Below, piece after piece: positions 8,909 to 17,530 of a stretch of DNA of 51,204 nt (its first letter is position 1; each line of letters opens with the position of its first letter). Both the position numbers and the translations under genes were made by a program. Below the pieces are notes generated by a model. The model was not told where the DNA came from and made no database searches. It saw only the letters and a program-made list of their open reading frames with translations. The stretch covers positions 1-51,204 of the forward strand of contig JABBOG010000025.1 of the NCBI GenBank assembly GCA_019351975.1, written 5' to 3'. This stretch comes from Acidobacteriota bacterium. GTDB lineage: Bacteria > Acidobacteriota > Terriglobia > Terriglobales > Acidobacteriaceae.

Positions 8909-10374
8909 AATCTCTCGCCATCGCTCCGCCCACACGATACTTCCTCCTCGTGCTCTGCACCGCCATCACCACCGGATGCATGGTCGGCCCTAAGTACAAG
9001 GTGCCGTTAGCGCCAACCGCGCCAGCCTTCAAAGAGACATCTGCTACCAGTCATGACGCTAACTGGCAACCCGCAAACCCCGACGACGCCATCCCTCGCG
9101 GCAGCTGGTGGACGCTCTTCAACGATCCCGGACTCAACACACTTGAGCCGCAGGTAGCCACCGCCAATCAAACCCTCAAGATCGCCGACGCCAACCTCGA
9201 AGCTGCGCGCGCCAACGTTCGCATCCAGAACTCCAACCGCTACCCCACCATCGGCATCAGCCCTTTCCTTGGCGGCGAGCGCTTCTCCTCCAACCAGCCC
9301 TACTTCCCCTCCAGCGCCGGAAACAACGGCGAAAGCGATATCGTTCTTCCCCTGCAGGTCAACTACGAGGTCGATCTCTGGGGAGCCATCCGCCGCGACA
9401 TCGCCCAATCCCGCGAAGAGTCGCAGGCCACCGCCGCCGAGCGCCAGAACGCGCTCCTCTCCCTCCAGGCCGAGCTCGCCATCGATTACTTCGAACTCCG
9501 CGCCGCCGACGCCGAGCAAGTTCTCTACAACACCACAGTCGCGCAATACGCGGAAGCCGTCCGCATCACCTACAACCGCTTTCACGGCGGCATCGCCATC
9601 AAAGCCGACCTCACCCAGGCGCAAACTCAATATCAGGACGCCAAAGTACAGGCCGCCGACATCGCTGTAGGCCGCGCGCAATACGAGCACGCCATCGCCA
9701 TCCTCATCGGCAAACCGCCCGAATCCTTCAGCATTCCGCCGGCACCACTGGTACTCGCCACCCAACCTCCAACCATTCCCACCGGCCTTCCTTCACAACT
9801 GCTCGAACGCCGTCCCGACATCGCTGCCGCAGAGCGCCGCATTGACGCAGCGAACGAACAGATCGGCATCGCGCGCGCCGCCTACTTCCCCACCCTCAAC
9901 CTTGGCGCAGCCGCTGGCTATCAGAGCACCGCTTTCAATACGCTCTTCAACAAATCCAGCTTCATCTACACCTTGGGCCCCACCATCGGCGAAACCTTCT
10001 ACGACGGTGGCCGCCGCCGCGGCCTCTCCGAACAGGCCCGCGCACAGTACGATAGCGCCGCCGCAACCTACCGGCAGACCATTCTCACCGCATATCGTCA
10101 GGTTGAAGACAACCTCGTCGCCCTCCGCGTCCTCGCCGATGAACAGGAGCAGCAGCGCCAGGCGACTGCCTCAGCGCAGGAGTCGGAACGCATCTTCAAC
10201 AATCGTTACGTGGGCGGCGTTGACACATATCTACAGGTCATCACCGCGCAGACCACTGCACTCAACAACGAGCGCAACGACATCGAGATCCTGCGCCGCC
10301 GCATGGACGCCAGCGTTTTATTGATCAAGGTACTCGGCGGCGGTTGGAACCGCTCCCAGCTTCCGCCGCAGTAA
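8905..10374 (+). CDS. RND efflux outer-membrane lipoprotein (NodT/OprM family)
   Basis: A 489-residue outer-membrane factor that forms the trimeric exit channel. The N-terminus is a lipoprotein signal with a lipobox ending at C25 (TTGC), followed by MVGPKYKVP, which is typical of OprM/NodT proteins. Two repeated outer-membrane-efflux domains are present (about 70-255 and 285-475), with the mark ERRPDIAAAERRIDAANEQIG near the middle. The ATG overlaps the adaptor stop. It completes the tripartite system. Confidence 0.93.
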   Translation: MKSLAIAPPTRYFLLVLCTAITTGCMVGPKYKVPLAPTAPAFKETSATSHDANWQPANPDDAIPRGSWWTLFNDPGLNTLEPQVATANQTLKIADANLEAARANVRIQNSNRYPTIGISPFLGGERFSSNQPYFPSSAGNNGESDIVLPLQVNYEVDLWGAIRRDIAQSREESQATAAERQNALLSLQAELAIDYFELRAADAEQVLYNTTVAQYAEAVRITYNRFHGGIAIKADLTQAQTQYQDAKVQAADIAVGRAQYEHAIAILIGKPPESFSIPPAPLVLATQPPTIPTGLPSQLLERRPDIAAAERRIDAANEQIGIARAAYFPTLNLGAAAGYQSTAFNTLFNKSSFIYTLGPTIGETFYDGGRRRGLSEQARAQYDSAAATYRQTILTAYRQVEDNLVALRVLADEQEQQRQATASAQESERIFNNRYVGGVDTYLQVITAQTTALNNERNDIEILRRRMDASVLLIKVLGGGWNRSQLPPQ

Positions 10375-10384
10375 TCATCCGTCG

Positions 10385-11449
10385 CTAATCGATGGAGATC
10401 TTGCGCAACAACCGGAAGTCCGACAGCATCTTGCCCGTCCCCAGCACAACGCTCGCAAGCGGATCATCCGCGATGGAAACCGGCAGACCCGTCTCCTCGC
10501 GAATCCGCTTATCCAGGTTCTTGATCAGCGCACCGCCGCCCGTAAGCACAATACCGCGGTCCGAGATATCCGCCGACAGCTCCGGAGGCGTACGCTCCAA
10601 CGCCACACGAATTGCATTCACAATCGTCGCAATGCACTCCGCTAGCGACTCGCGAATCTCAGAATCGTCAATCGTAATGGTCTTCGGCACGCCTTCAATC
10701 AGGTTGCGTCCCTTGATCTCCATGTGCAGCGGCCGCTCCAGCGGGTAAGCCGAGCCAATCTCAATCTTGATCTGCTCCGCCGTCCGTTCGCCAATCAGCA
10801 GGTTGTACTTACGCTTCAAGTACGTCATCACCGACTCGTCCATCTGGTTGCCCGCCATCCGCAGCGACCGCGAATACACGATCCCTGCCAGCGAAATCAC
10901 GGCGATATCCGTCGTTCCGCCGCCAATATCCACCACCATGTTGCCGCCCGGCTCGGTAATCGGCAGGCCTGCGCCGATCGCCGCCACCATGGCCTGCTCC
11001 ACCAGATGAACCTCGCTCGCCTTTGCGCGGTATGCCGAATCCATGACTGCGCGCTTCTCCACCTGCGTAATCTCGCTCGGTACACCGATCACGATCCGCG
11101 GATGCACCATCATCTTCCGGTTATGCGCCTTCTGGATGAAATAATTCAGCATCTTCTCGGTCTGCTTGAAGTCGGCAATCACGCCGTCTTTCATCGGCTT
11201 GATGGCAATGATATTGCCTGGCGTGCGCCCCAGCATATCTTTCGCCTCTTTGCCTACAGCCTCCACCTCTCCGGTCACGCGGTTCACAGCGATGATCGAA
11301 GGTTCATTGACGATGATGCCTTTACCCCGCGCAAACACCAGCGTATTGGCCGTGCCAAGATCAATCGCCAGGTCGCTGGAGAAGAGTGAGAAGATGGATC
11401 GCATGTTACTTGCACGCGACGTTCGCATCTGAAAATTTTTCGAGGACAT
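10385..11449 (-). CDS. mreB: Rod-shape-determining protein MreB
   Basis: An actin-like cytoskeletal ATPase that guides lateral cell-wall synthesis at the inner membrane. Actin-fold phosphate motifs are DLAIDLGTANTLVF and VVDIGGGTTDIAVISL, and the adenosine motif is GIVLTGGGALIKNLD. The longest frame gives 354 residues. The family pattern (MRSIFSLFSSDLAIDLGTANT) suggests that the true start may be Met16 at 11404, giving 339 residues; neither start has a strong Shine-Dalgarno. The gene stands alone here, without mreC, mreD or rodA next to it. It is convergent with the efflux operon, ending 10 bases after it. Confidence 0.95.
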   Translation of the reverse strand: MSSKNFQMRTSRASNMRSIFSLFSSDLAIDLGTANTLVFARGKGIIVNEPSIIAVNRVTGEVEAVGKEAKDMLGRTPGNIIAIKPMKDGVIADFKQTEKMLNYFIQKAHNRKMMVHPRIVIGVPSEITQVEKRAVMDSAYRAKASEVHLVEQAMVAAIGAGLPITEPGGNMVVDIGGGTTDIAVISLAGIVYSRSLRMAGNQMDESVMTYLKRKYNLLIGERTAEQIKIEIGSAYPLERPLHMEIKGRNLIEGVPKTITIDDSEIRESLAECIATIVNAIRVALERTPPELSADISDRGIVLTGGGALIKNLDKRIREETGLPVSIADDPLASVVLGTGKMLSDFRLLRKISID

Positions 11450-11612
11450 GAGGCCGATCGGTTTCCTAAGCTGGAGATGAGTTGGGGCTTCGCTTCACCC
11501 GGCATCTCCATTGTACGGCCTGTGAGACATGTCTTCGAGCTCATCCAATCTCGGCTTTACTCGAACGCTCTTCCCACATACGCTTAAGGAAACACTTAGG
11601 AGTGATACAAGC

Positions 11613-12728
11613 ATGATAATCGGCGTTCCCAAGGAAGTGAAAGACCACGAAAGCCGCGTCGGCATTACACCCGCTGGCGTCAAAGCCCTCGTCGATACGG
11701 GCCATAAGGTGCTCGTCGAGCAGGACGCCGGTACTTTGTCCTCTTTCCACGACGAGGAATATCAGTCTGTCGGTGCAGAAATCGTCGGCAACGCAGCCGA
11801 TCTCTGGCGCGCCGCAAACATGATCGTCAAGGTCAAAGAGCCGGTGGAAAATGAGTATCAATACTTCCGCCCCGGCCTCGTACTCTTCACCTATCTCCAT
11901 CTCGCGCCCCTCCGCAAGCTCACCGACGCCCTCATCGCCCAGAAGGTCACAGGCATCGCCTACGAGACCGTCCGCGACAAGGCCGGCACGCTGCCCCTGC
12001 TCACCCCCATGTCCGAGGTCGCAGGAAGGCTCTCCGTCCAGATCGGCGCAGCCTACCTTGAAAAGGAACACGGTGGCCGCGGCGTTCTTCTCGGCGGCGT
12101 CCCCGGCGTTCCTCCCGGCAACGTCTGCATCATCGGCGGTGGCATCGTCGGCACCAACGCAGCCAAAATCGCCCTCGGCATGGGAGCGAAAGTCACTCTC
12201 GTCGATCTCAATCTCAACCGCCTCCGCGAACTCGACGACATCTTTGGTGGCCGGCTACACACCCTCTACTCCAACGCCTACAACGTCCAACGCGCCGTCT
12301 GCGAGGCCGATCTCGTCATCGGTGGCGTTCTCATCCCAGGCGCCGCCGCGCCCAAGATCGTCACCAAAGCCATGGTCGCGAAGATGAAAAAAGGTTCCGT
12401 CATCGTAGACGTCGCCATCGATCAGGGCGGCTGCATCGAGACCGCCAGGCCAACCACCCACTCCGACCCCAGCTACATGGTCGATGGCGTCGTTCACTAT
12501 TGCGTCACCAACATGCCCGCCGCCGTCCCAAACACCAGCACCCTCGCTCTCACCAACGCGACCTTCCCCTACGTCATGAAGCTCGCCAAGCTCGGTGCCA
12601 ACGTCGCCATACGCGAAGAAGCCGGCATCGCGGAAGGCGTCAACACCTTCAACGGCTACCTTACCTATAAGGCCGTTGCGCAGGCGCAGAACCGCGATTT
12701 CACCTCCATCGAGCGCCTTCACCCCTAA
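11613..12728 (+). CDS. ald: Alanine dehydrogenase
   Basis: Catalyses the reversible NAD-dependent deamination of L-alanine to pyruvate and ammonium in the cytoplasm. The start is set at 11613, since TAGGAG lies ten bases upstream and the protein then opens with MIIGVPKEVKDHESRVGITPAG, the standard family start. It is 371 residues long, the normal size. The catalytic histidine is in TYLHLAPL, the Rossmann motif is GGGIVGTNAAKIALGMGA, and the active-site region VDVAIDQGGC is complete. A 15-bp inverted repeat begins five bases after the stop. Confidence 0.96.
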   Translation: MIIGVPKEVKDHESRVGITPAGVKALVDTGHKVLVEQDAGTLSSFHDEEYQSVGAEIVGNAADLWRAANMIVKVKEPVENEYQYFRPGLVLFTYLHLAPLRKLTDALIAQKVTGIAYETVRDKAGTLPLLTPMSEVAGRLSVQIGAAYLEKEHGGRGVLLGGVPGVPPGNVCIIGGGIVGTNAAKIALGMGAKVTLVDLNLNRLRELDDIFGGRLHTLYSNAYNVQRAVCEADLVIGGVLIPGAAAPKIVTKAMVAKMKKGSVIVDVAIDQGGCIETARPTTHSDPSYMVDGVVHYCVTNMPAAVPNTSTLALTNATFPYVMKLAKLGANVAIREEAGIAEGVNTFNGYLTYKAVAQAQNRDFTSIERLHP

Positions 12729-12732
12729 CAAA

Positions 12733-12770
12733 CAACTCCCATGCGAGTAAACTTGCTCGCATGGGAGTTG
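12733..12770. promoter_or_regulatory. Perfect 15-bp hairpin spanning the kinase start codon
   Basis: Arms 12733-12747 (CAACTCCCATGCGAG) and 12756-12770 (CTCGCATGGGAGTTG) are exact reverse complements around the 8-base loop TAAACTTG. The right arm contains the ATG of the downstream kinase (12761-12763). The loop contains TAAACT, a possible -10 box ending seven bases before the ATG. No T-run follows, so it is not a typical intrinsic terminator for ald, though it could still limit read-through. Confidence 0.75.
12748..12753 (+). promoter_or_regulatory. Possible -10 box (TAAACT) for a leaderless kinase transcript
   Basis: TAAACT ends seven bases before the ATG at 12761 and no Shine-Dalgarno precedes that ATG. 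The spacing matches other starts in this window with a TANNNT box. It lies in the loop of the 12733-12770 hairpin. No clear -35 is seen. Confidence 0.35.
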
Positions 12771-15166
12771 CAAAATCACGCCGCAGAATCCTCATCATCA
12801 CACTAGCCGTGTGCATGCTTCTCCTTCTGCTCTCCCTCGCCACACTCAACGCCTTCAATGCCAACTTTCTGAACCCTGTCACGCCTCTACAGACGCTTGT
12901 CTTTCTTGCGCTATCGGCCATCGTATTTCTCCTTTTCGTCGGCGTCCTCGTCCTTCTCGTCAGAAACATCCTGAAGCTTTACGCCGATCAGCGCAGCCGC
13001 GTTCTCGGCACTCGTCTGCGCACCCGCATGCTCCGCGGAGCCGTCCTCGTCTCGCTCGTTCCGCTCGTCTTCATGTTTGCCTTCAGCTATCTGCTGATGA
13101 ACCGCGCCGTTGACCGCTGGTTCTCTCAGCCCGTCACCCAGATGCGCTCCGACGCCAGCAACATGGTGCTTGAGCTCTACCACTACGCCAACGCCAACGC
13201 ACGCTCCGAAGCCGACGCCATCGCCGTCGAACTATCCGCTATACCCGTCGCAAAGGGCCAGAAGCTCACTCCCGCCTCCCTCGCAAATGCCAACCTCATC
13301 CTTCAGCGCCACGAGATGACACTGCAAGGCGGCTTCGTCATCTTCTACATGGATAACCGCGCCATCGCATCCCTGCATGTTCCAAACAGCCAAGTAGGCA
13401 CCGCTGAACTTCGCTCGCTTCATCCGTCCGAGCTCTCCTCAGATGACAGCACCGACCAGCGAACTCCCAGCCTCCCCCCGTCCCTCCACGGCCCCATCCA
13501 ACAGACCATCCTTCAAGCCGCCCAGCGCCCCGATGAACCCTTCTACTCCTTCGCAGGCAGCGACTACACACTCGGTACAGCGGGCTTGCAACATGGCGGC
13601 CTCGTCGTCGTCGCTCTACCCATACCATCCAGCATCTCTGCTACCTCTCTTCGTCTGCGCAAATCCGCCAATGCTTACTGGGCTCTCTTCCGTCAGCGCC
13701 GCCGTATCCGAAATCTCTACACCCTTTACCTCCTCCTCATCACCGCTGTCGCACTCTTCGCCTGCTGCTGGCTAGCCCTCTACCTCAGTAAACAAATCAC
13801 CCGTCCCGTCGAATCCTTAGCCGACGCCATGGAAGCTATCGCCTCCGGAGACTACGCCCACCGCGTCGGCCAGTCCGCCACCGAAGAGCTCGGCGAACTC
13901 GTCGAAAGCTTCAACGCCATGGCCGCCGATCTCGAAAACGCCCACTCTCTCGCCGAGCAATCCTCCGCCAAACTCTCGGACCTCAACCAAACCCTGCAGG
14001 CGCGCCGCACCGAGCTGGAAACCATCATCGAAACCATTCCCTCCGGTGTCGTTACCCTCTCCATCGATCGCTTCATTCTCCTCGCGAATCGCGCCTTCTC
14101 CGAGATGCTCGACCCCGGCGGTCAACGCCGCTTCGTCGGATTCGATCTCTCGTCCGTCCTTCCCGCAGACATGCTCGATACGCTCGACCACCTCCTTCGC
14201 CGCGCACATCGCATGGGTGCTGCCTCAGCCGAGATACAGATGCAATCCAGCACCGGCATCCGCCATCTCGCAGCGACCGTTGCTATCCTCGAAGGCGCAC
14301 CAGCGCCCGACAAAGATCCACCCCATCGTTCAACATTCGACCGAGAACACTTCGGCTACGTCCTCGTCCTCGAAGACGCAACCGAGCTTCTGCGCGCGCA
14401 AAAGCAAAGCGCCTGGAAAGAGGTTGCACGTCGCGTCGCGCATGAGATCAAGAACCCGCTCACCCCCATCTCGCTCAACGCCGACCTCATCCGCCGCCAC
14501 ATAGCCAGGCTCTCCTCGCTGCTCAACGAGCGTAATCTGGAGTCACCTTCTCCAGCCATCGTGCGCCGCTCCACCGACGTCATCCTCGCCTCCGTCGAAA
14601 CCATGCGCGCGCTTGTCGACCAGTTCTCCGCTCTCGCCGAGTTCCCCAGCGCCCGGCCCCTTCCCGCCGATCTCAACACCATCGTCGACAATGCTCTTGC
14701 CCTCTTCGCCGGACGTCTCGGCACCATCCGCCTTCGCCGCGCTCTCGCTCCCGATCTCCCCCTCGTCCTGGCGGATCCCGAAGCCCTCAAACGCGCCCTC
14801 TCCAACCTCATCGACAACGCCGCCGAAGCCATGCAGGACAGCCTCCTCCGCGAGCTCCAACTCTCCACCCGTCTCCTCCCCTCCGGCATGATCGAACTCA
14901 CCGTCGCCGACACCGGGCCCGGCCTCACCGACGACATGCGCGAGCGCCTCTTCCTTCCGTACTTCTCCACCAAACAACGCGGCACCGGCCTCGGCCTATC
15001 CATCGCTGCAAAGATCATCCAGGAACACCACGGCTCCATCCGCGTCGAAAGAAACCTACCTGCCGGAGCACGTTTCATCCTCGAACTTCGGCCCGCCAGC
15101 GAATCAGCTTACGCTACCGCACCATCGCTTGAGATACCCTCATGGGTACCAGAGGAACGCTCGTGA
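12761..15166 (+). CDS. NtrY-like sensor histidine kinase
   Basis: An 801-residue membrane kinase with the NtrY layout. It has three N-terminal helices (about 10-31, 43-68, 91-113), a periplasmic sensor region to about 320, a fourth helix (about 322-345), a HAMP linker (to about 400), a PAS segment (about 425-540), then HisKA with H561 in AHEIKNP and a C-terminal ATPase domain (N-box NLIDNAAEAM, G1 DTGPGLTD, G2 GTGLGLSI). It would autophosphorylate and pass phosphate to the regulator encoded next, whose GTG start overlaps its stop by 4 nt. The chosen ATG has no Shine-Dalgarno and lies in a hairpin; Met19 is an alternative start. The NtrY name rests on architecture. Confidence 0.87.
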   Translation: MGVAKSRRRILIITLAVCMLLLLLSLATLNAFNANFLNPVTPLQTLVFLALSAIVFLLFVGVLVLLVRNILKLYADQRSRVLGTRLRTRMLRGAVLVSLVPLVFMFAFSYLLMNRAVDRWFSQPVTQMRSDASNMVLELYHYANANARSEADAIAVELSAIPVAKGQKLTPASLANANLILQRHEMTLQGGFVIFYMDNRAIASLHVPNSQVGTAELRSLHPSELSSDDSTDQRTPSLPPSLHGPIQQTILQAAQRPDEPFYSFAGSDYTLGTAGLQHGGLVVVALPIPSSISATSLRLRKSANAYWALFRQRRRIRNLYTLYLLLITAVALFACCWLALYLSKQITRPVESLADAMEAIASGDYAHRVGQSATEELGELVESFNAMAADLENAHSLAEQSSAKLSDLNQTLQARRTELETIIETIPSGVVTLSIDRFILLANRAFSEMLDPGGQRRFVGFDLSSVLPADMLDTLDHLLRRAHRMGAASAEIQMQSSTGIRHLAATVAILEGAPAPDKDPPHRSTFDREHFGYVLVLEDATELLRAQKQSAWKEVARRVAHEIKNPLTPISLNADLIRRHIARLSSLLNERNLESPSPAIVRRSTDVILASVETMRALVDQFSALAEFPSARPLPADLNTIVDNALALFAGRLGTIRLRRALAPDLPLVLADPEALKRALSNLIDNAAEAMQDSLLRELQLSTRLLPSGMIELTVADTGPGLTDDMRERLFLPYFSTKQRGTGLGLSIAAKIIQEHHGSIRVERNLPAGARFILELRPASESAYATAPSLEIPSWVPEERS

Positions 15167-16605
15167 ACCACGTTCTCATCGTCGACGACGAAGCCCACAT
15201 CCGCGAGTCCCTAGAAGCCATCCTTAGCGAGGAAGACTACATCATCACCACCGCTGGCACCGCGGCCGAAGCCCTCGCTCTCATCAGAGACGCGGACTAT
15301 CAGGCAGTCCTGCTCGATATCTGGCTCCCCGATGGCGATGGCCTCGACGTCCTCGCCGCCATCCGCGGAGATCAGCCAATCGACGCCTCGCCTCACCCCG
15401 GCATGCGCAACGCTCCATCACGCCCCGGCACACCAGAGGTCATCATGATCTCCGGCCACGGCACCATCGAAGCCGCCGTCCGCGCCACCAAACTCGGTGC
15501 CTATGACTTCCTCGAAAAGCCGCTCTCCATGGAGCGCACCATCCTCGTCCTCCGCAACGCCGTCCAGGCCTACAACCTGCGCGAAGACAACCAGGAGCTG
15601 TCACGGCAGCTCACGCGCGGCTCCGTCACAGGCAATTCGATCTCCGCCAAAGCGCTGCGTCAACAGATCAAACTTATGGCCCCTACCAACGGCCGCGTTC
15701 TCATCTACGGAGAATCCGGCGCCGGCAAAGAACTCGTTGCGCGCTCCATGCACGCCCAGTCTCTCCGTCGCGACCGCGTCTTTGTCGAACTCAACTGCGC
15801 CGCTATCCCCGAAGATTTCATCGAAAGCGAACTCTTCGGCTACCGCCACGGCGCAGGCCCTGTAGCCGGCGGCCGCAGCATCAACCAACCCACTGAGAAG
15901 CGCGGCACCTTCGAACGCGCTCACGGAGGCACGCTCTTCCTCGACGAAGTCGGCGATATGAGCCTCAAAACCCAGGCCCGAGTCCTCCGCGCACTTGACG
16001 AGCAGCGCTTCTACCCCGTCGGCGCATCCACGCCCGTCCACGTCGACACACGCGTCATCGCCGCCACCAACAAAGACCTCGAAGAAGAGATCGCCCGCGG
16101 CAACTTCCGCGAAGATCTTTTCTATCGCCTCAACGTCATCCCTTTCTTCGTCCCGCCTCTCCGTGATCGCAAAGAAGACATCCCACTCCTCGCGCGCGAG
16201 TTCCTCTCCGAGTTCGGACATCAGTACGGCAGACCCCACGTTGAGATCGCAGACGCCGCTCTCAGCGCTCTCCAGCAGTATCAATGGCCCGGCAACGTCC
16301 GTGAGCTGCGCAATGTCGTCGAGCGCGTCCTCATCCTCAACCCCAAAGCACCACGCATCGAAGCCAAGCACCTGCCCATGCTCGTCCAACGCACCGAAGG
16401 CACGTCCTCAGGAAGAGCATCCTCCAGCTCACGCGAAGAGTTCTCCACCCTGCTTGAAGCACGCGAAGCTTACGAACGCGACTTCATCCTCAAGGAGCTC
16501 GACCGTTCCAACGGCAACGTCTCCCGCGCTGCGGAGTCCCTCGGCCTCGAACGTTCCCACCTCTATCGCAAGATGAAAGCGCTCGGCATCGCCACTCGAG
16601 AGTAG
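15163..16605 (+). CDS. NtrC-family response regulator with degenerate GAFTGA loop
   Basis: The GTG start at 15163 has AGAGGA six bases upstream and overlaps the kinase stop (GTGA), giving 480 residues. A receiver domain (about 1-135) carries phospho-acceptor D52 in LLDIWLPDGDG. A roughly 20-residue Pro-rich insertion (about 74-92) precedes EVIMISGHGTIEAAV. The AAA+ domain has Walker A GESGAGKE from G183 and Walker B GGTLFLDEVGDM. The loop that normally reads GAFTGA is GAGPVAGG (230-237), with a longer spacer after it. A Fis-type helix-turn-helix ends the protein (NGNVSRAAESLGLERSHLYRKM). The loop change makes sigma-54 activation doubtful. Confidence 0.88.
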   Translation: MNHVLIVDDEAHIRESLEAILSEEDYIITTAGTAAEALALIRDADYQAVLLDIWLPDGDGLDVLAAIRGDQPIDASPHPGMRNAPSRPGTPEVIMISGHGTIEAAVRATKLGAYDFLEKPLSMERTILVLRNAVQAYNLREDNQELSRQLTRGSVTGNSISAKALRQQIKLMAPTNGRVLIYGESGAGKELVARSMHAQSLRRDRVFVELNCAAIPEDFIESELFGYRHGAGPVAGGRSINQPTEKRGTFERAHGGTLFLDEVGDMSLKTQARVLRALDEQRFYPVGASTPVHVDTRVIAATNKDLEEEIARGNFREDLFYRLNVIPFFVPPLRDRKEDIPLLAREFLSEFGHQYGRPHVEIADAALSALQQYQWPGNVRELRNVVERVLILNPKAPRIEAKHLPMLVQRTEGTSSGRASSSSREEFSTLLEAREAYERDFILKELDRSNGNVSRAAESLGLERSHLYRKMKALGIATRE

Positions 16606-16676
16606 CCAATCGCAGCATTTCCCTCGCTCGCCACAGCATCTCCACGGTTGACCGGAAGCCCACAGCACGGTATAAA

Positions 16677-16836
16677 TCGTGTATCTGGTGTTCGGGAAGA
16701 CGGTGCAAATCCGTCGCTACCCCGTAACTGTAAGCACTGAGAGCTTGGCAATCTGGATGAAGCCACTGGAAGAAATTCTGGGAAGGCCGCCCAATCTCGT
16801 CGAAGTGCAAGTCAGGAGACCGGCCAGGTAACGTAT
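16677..16836 (+). ncRNA. Cobalamin riboswitch
   Basis: The conserved cobalamin aptamer is plainly visible. It contains GGGAAGACGGTGCAAATCCG (16694-16713), then GCTACCCCGTAACTGTAAGC, GCCACTGG, GGGAAGGCCGCC, and the B12 box AGTCAGGAGACCGGCC ending at 16825. A closing stem pairs TATCTGG near 16683 with CCAGGTA near 16824-16830. It lies about 130 bases before cobU and should lower operon expression when adenosylcobalamin is plentiful. The rest of 16606-16966 holds the expression platform and no other gene. Confidence 0.95.
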
Positions 16837-16842
16837 CGGCTT

Positions 16843-16872
16843 GCTCCAACCTCGCAGGGAGGGTTCTGGAGC
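16843..16872 (+). promoter_or_regulatory. Hairpin after the riboswitch aptamer (expression platform)
   Basis: GCTCCA pairs with TGGAGC and the inner ACCTC pairs with GAGGGT with one bulge, around a short loop. It directly follows the aptamer. No T-run follows, so control of translation or a Rho-dependent mechanism is more likely than intrinsic termination. The cobU Shine-Dalgarno (AAGGAG, 16955-16960) is about 80 bases downstream. Confidence 0.45.
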
Positions 16873-16966
16873 GTATCCACGCGTCATCTGCGACGTGCTG
16901 GCTGCTGCCGCTGTCCAACTCCCGCTCTGTGACGCTGGCCTTCCGCCGCCTCACAAGGAGCGATTC

Positions 16967-17530
16967 ATGCAGCAGCTTCGCCCACATTCCGTAACCCTCA
17001 TCCTCGGCGGCGTCCGCAGCGGAAAGAGCCGTTACGCCCAGAACCTCGCCGCCCAAACCGAGCCCGTCACCTTCATCGCCACGGCCGAGTCTCGCAATGA
17101 CACCGAGATGCTCCTCAAGATCGAACGCCACCGCGCCGACCGCCCGGCCACTTGGCCCACCATCGAAGAGCCGCTCCATCTCGCCGCCGCCATCACCACC
17201 GCATCGCAAACGTCCAGCACCATCCTCGTGGACTGCCTGACCATCTTCTCCGCAAACCTTCTGGAAGCCCACGCCGAAGCCCACGCAGCCCTCCAGTCCG
17301 AAATCGACGCCCTCTGCAAAGCCCTCCAGCACGCAACCTGCAACATCATCCTCGTCTCCAACGAAGTCGGCAGCGGTGTCGTCCCCGCCTACGCCTCTGG
17401 CCGCCGCTTCCGCGACCTCGTCGGTGAACTGAACCAGCGCGTCGCCGCCGTCGCCGACACCGTCCTCCTCATCGTTGCCGGCCTTCCCCTCGCACTCAAA
17501 GGCTCCATCCCATCGGTGGCCGCACAATGA
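16967..17530 (+). CDS. cobU: Adenosylcobinamide kinase / adenosylcobinamide-phosphate guanylyltransferase
   Basis: A cytoplasmic bifunctional enzyme that phosphorylates adenosylcobinamide and transfers GMP to it, activating the corrinoid for attachment of the nucleotide loop. The start at 16967 is set by AAGGAG six bases upstream, giving 187 residues, which is the family length. The P-loop is GGVRSGKSRYAQ (about 14-25). IERHRADRP carries the histidine region used for guanylylation, and VSNEVGSGVVP is a family mark. It is the first gene of the riboswitch-controlled operon and overlaps cbiA by 4 nt. Confidence 0.95.
   Translation: MQQLRPHSVTLILGGVRSGKSRYAQNLAAQTEPVTFIATAESRNDTEMLLKIERHRADRPATWPTIEEPLHLAAAITTASQTSSTILVDCLTIFSANLLEAHAEAHAALQSEIDALCKALQHATCNIILVSNEVGSGVVPAYASGRRFRDLVGELNQRVAAVADTVLLIVAGLPLALKGSIPSVAAQ

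Noticed and set aside
12733-12770. Ordinary intrinsic terminator for ald
   Set aside because: The stem is perfect but no T-run follows, and its right arm includes the next gene's start codon.
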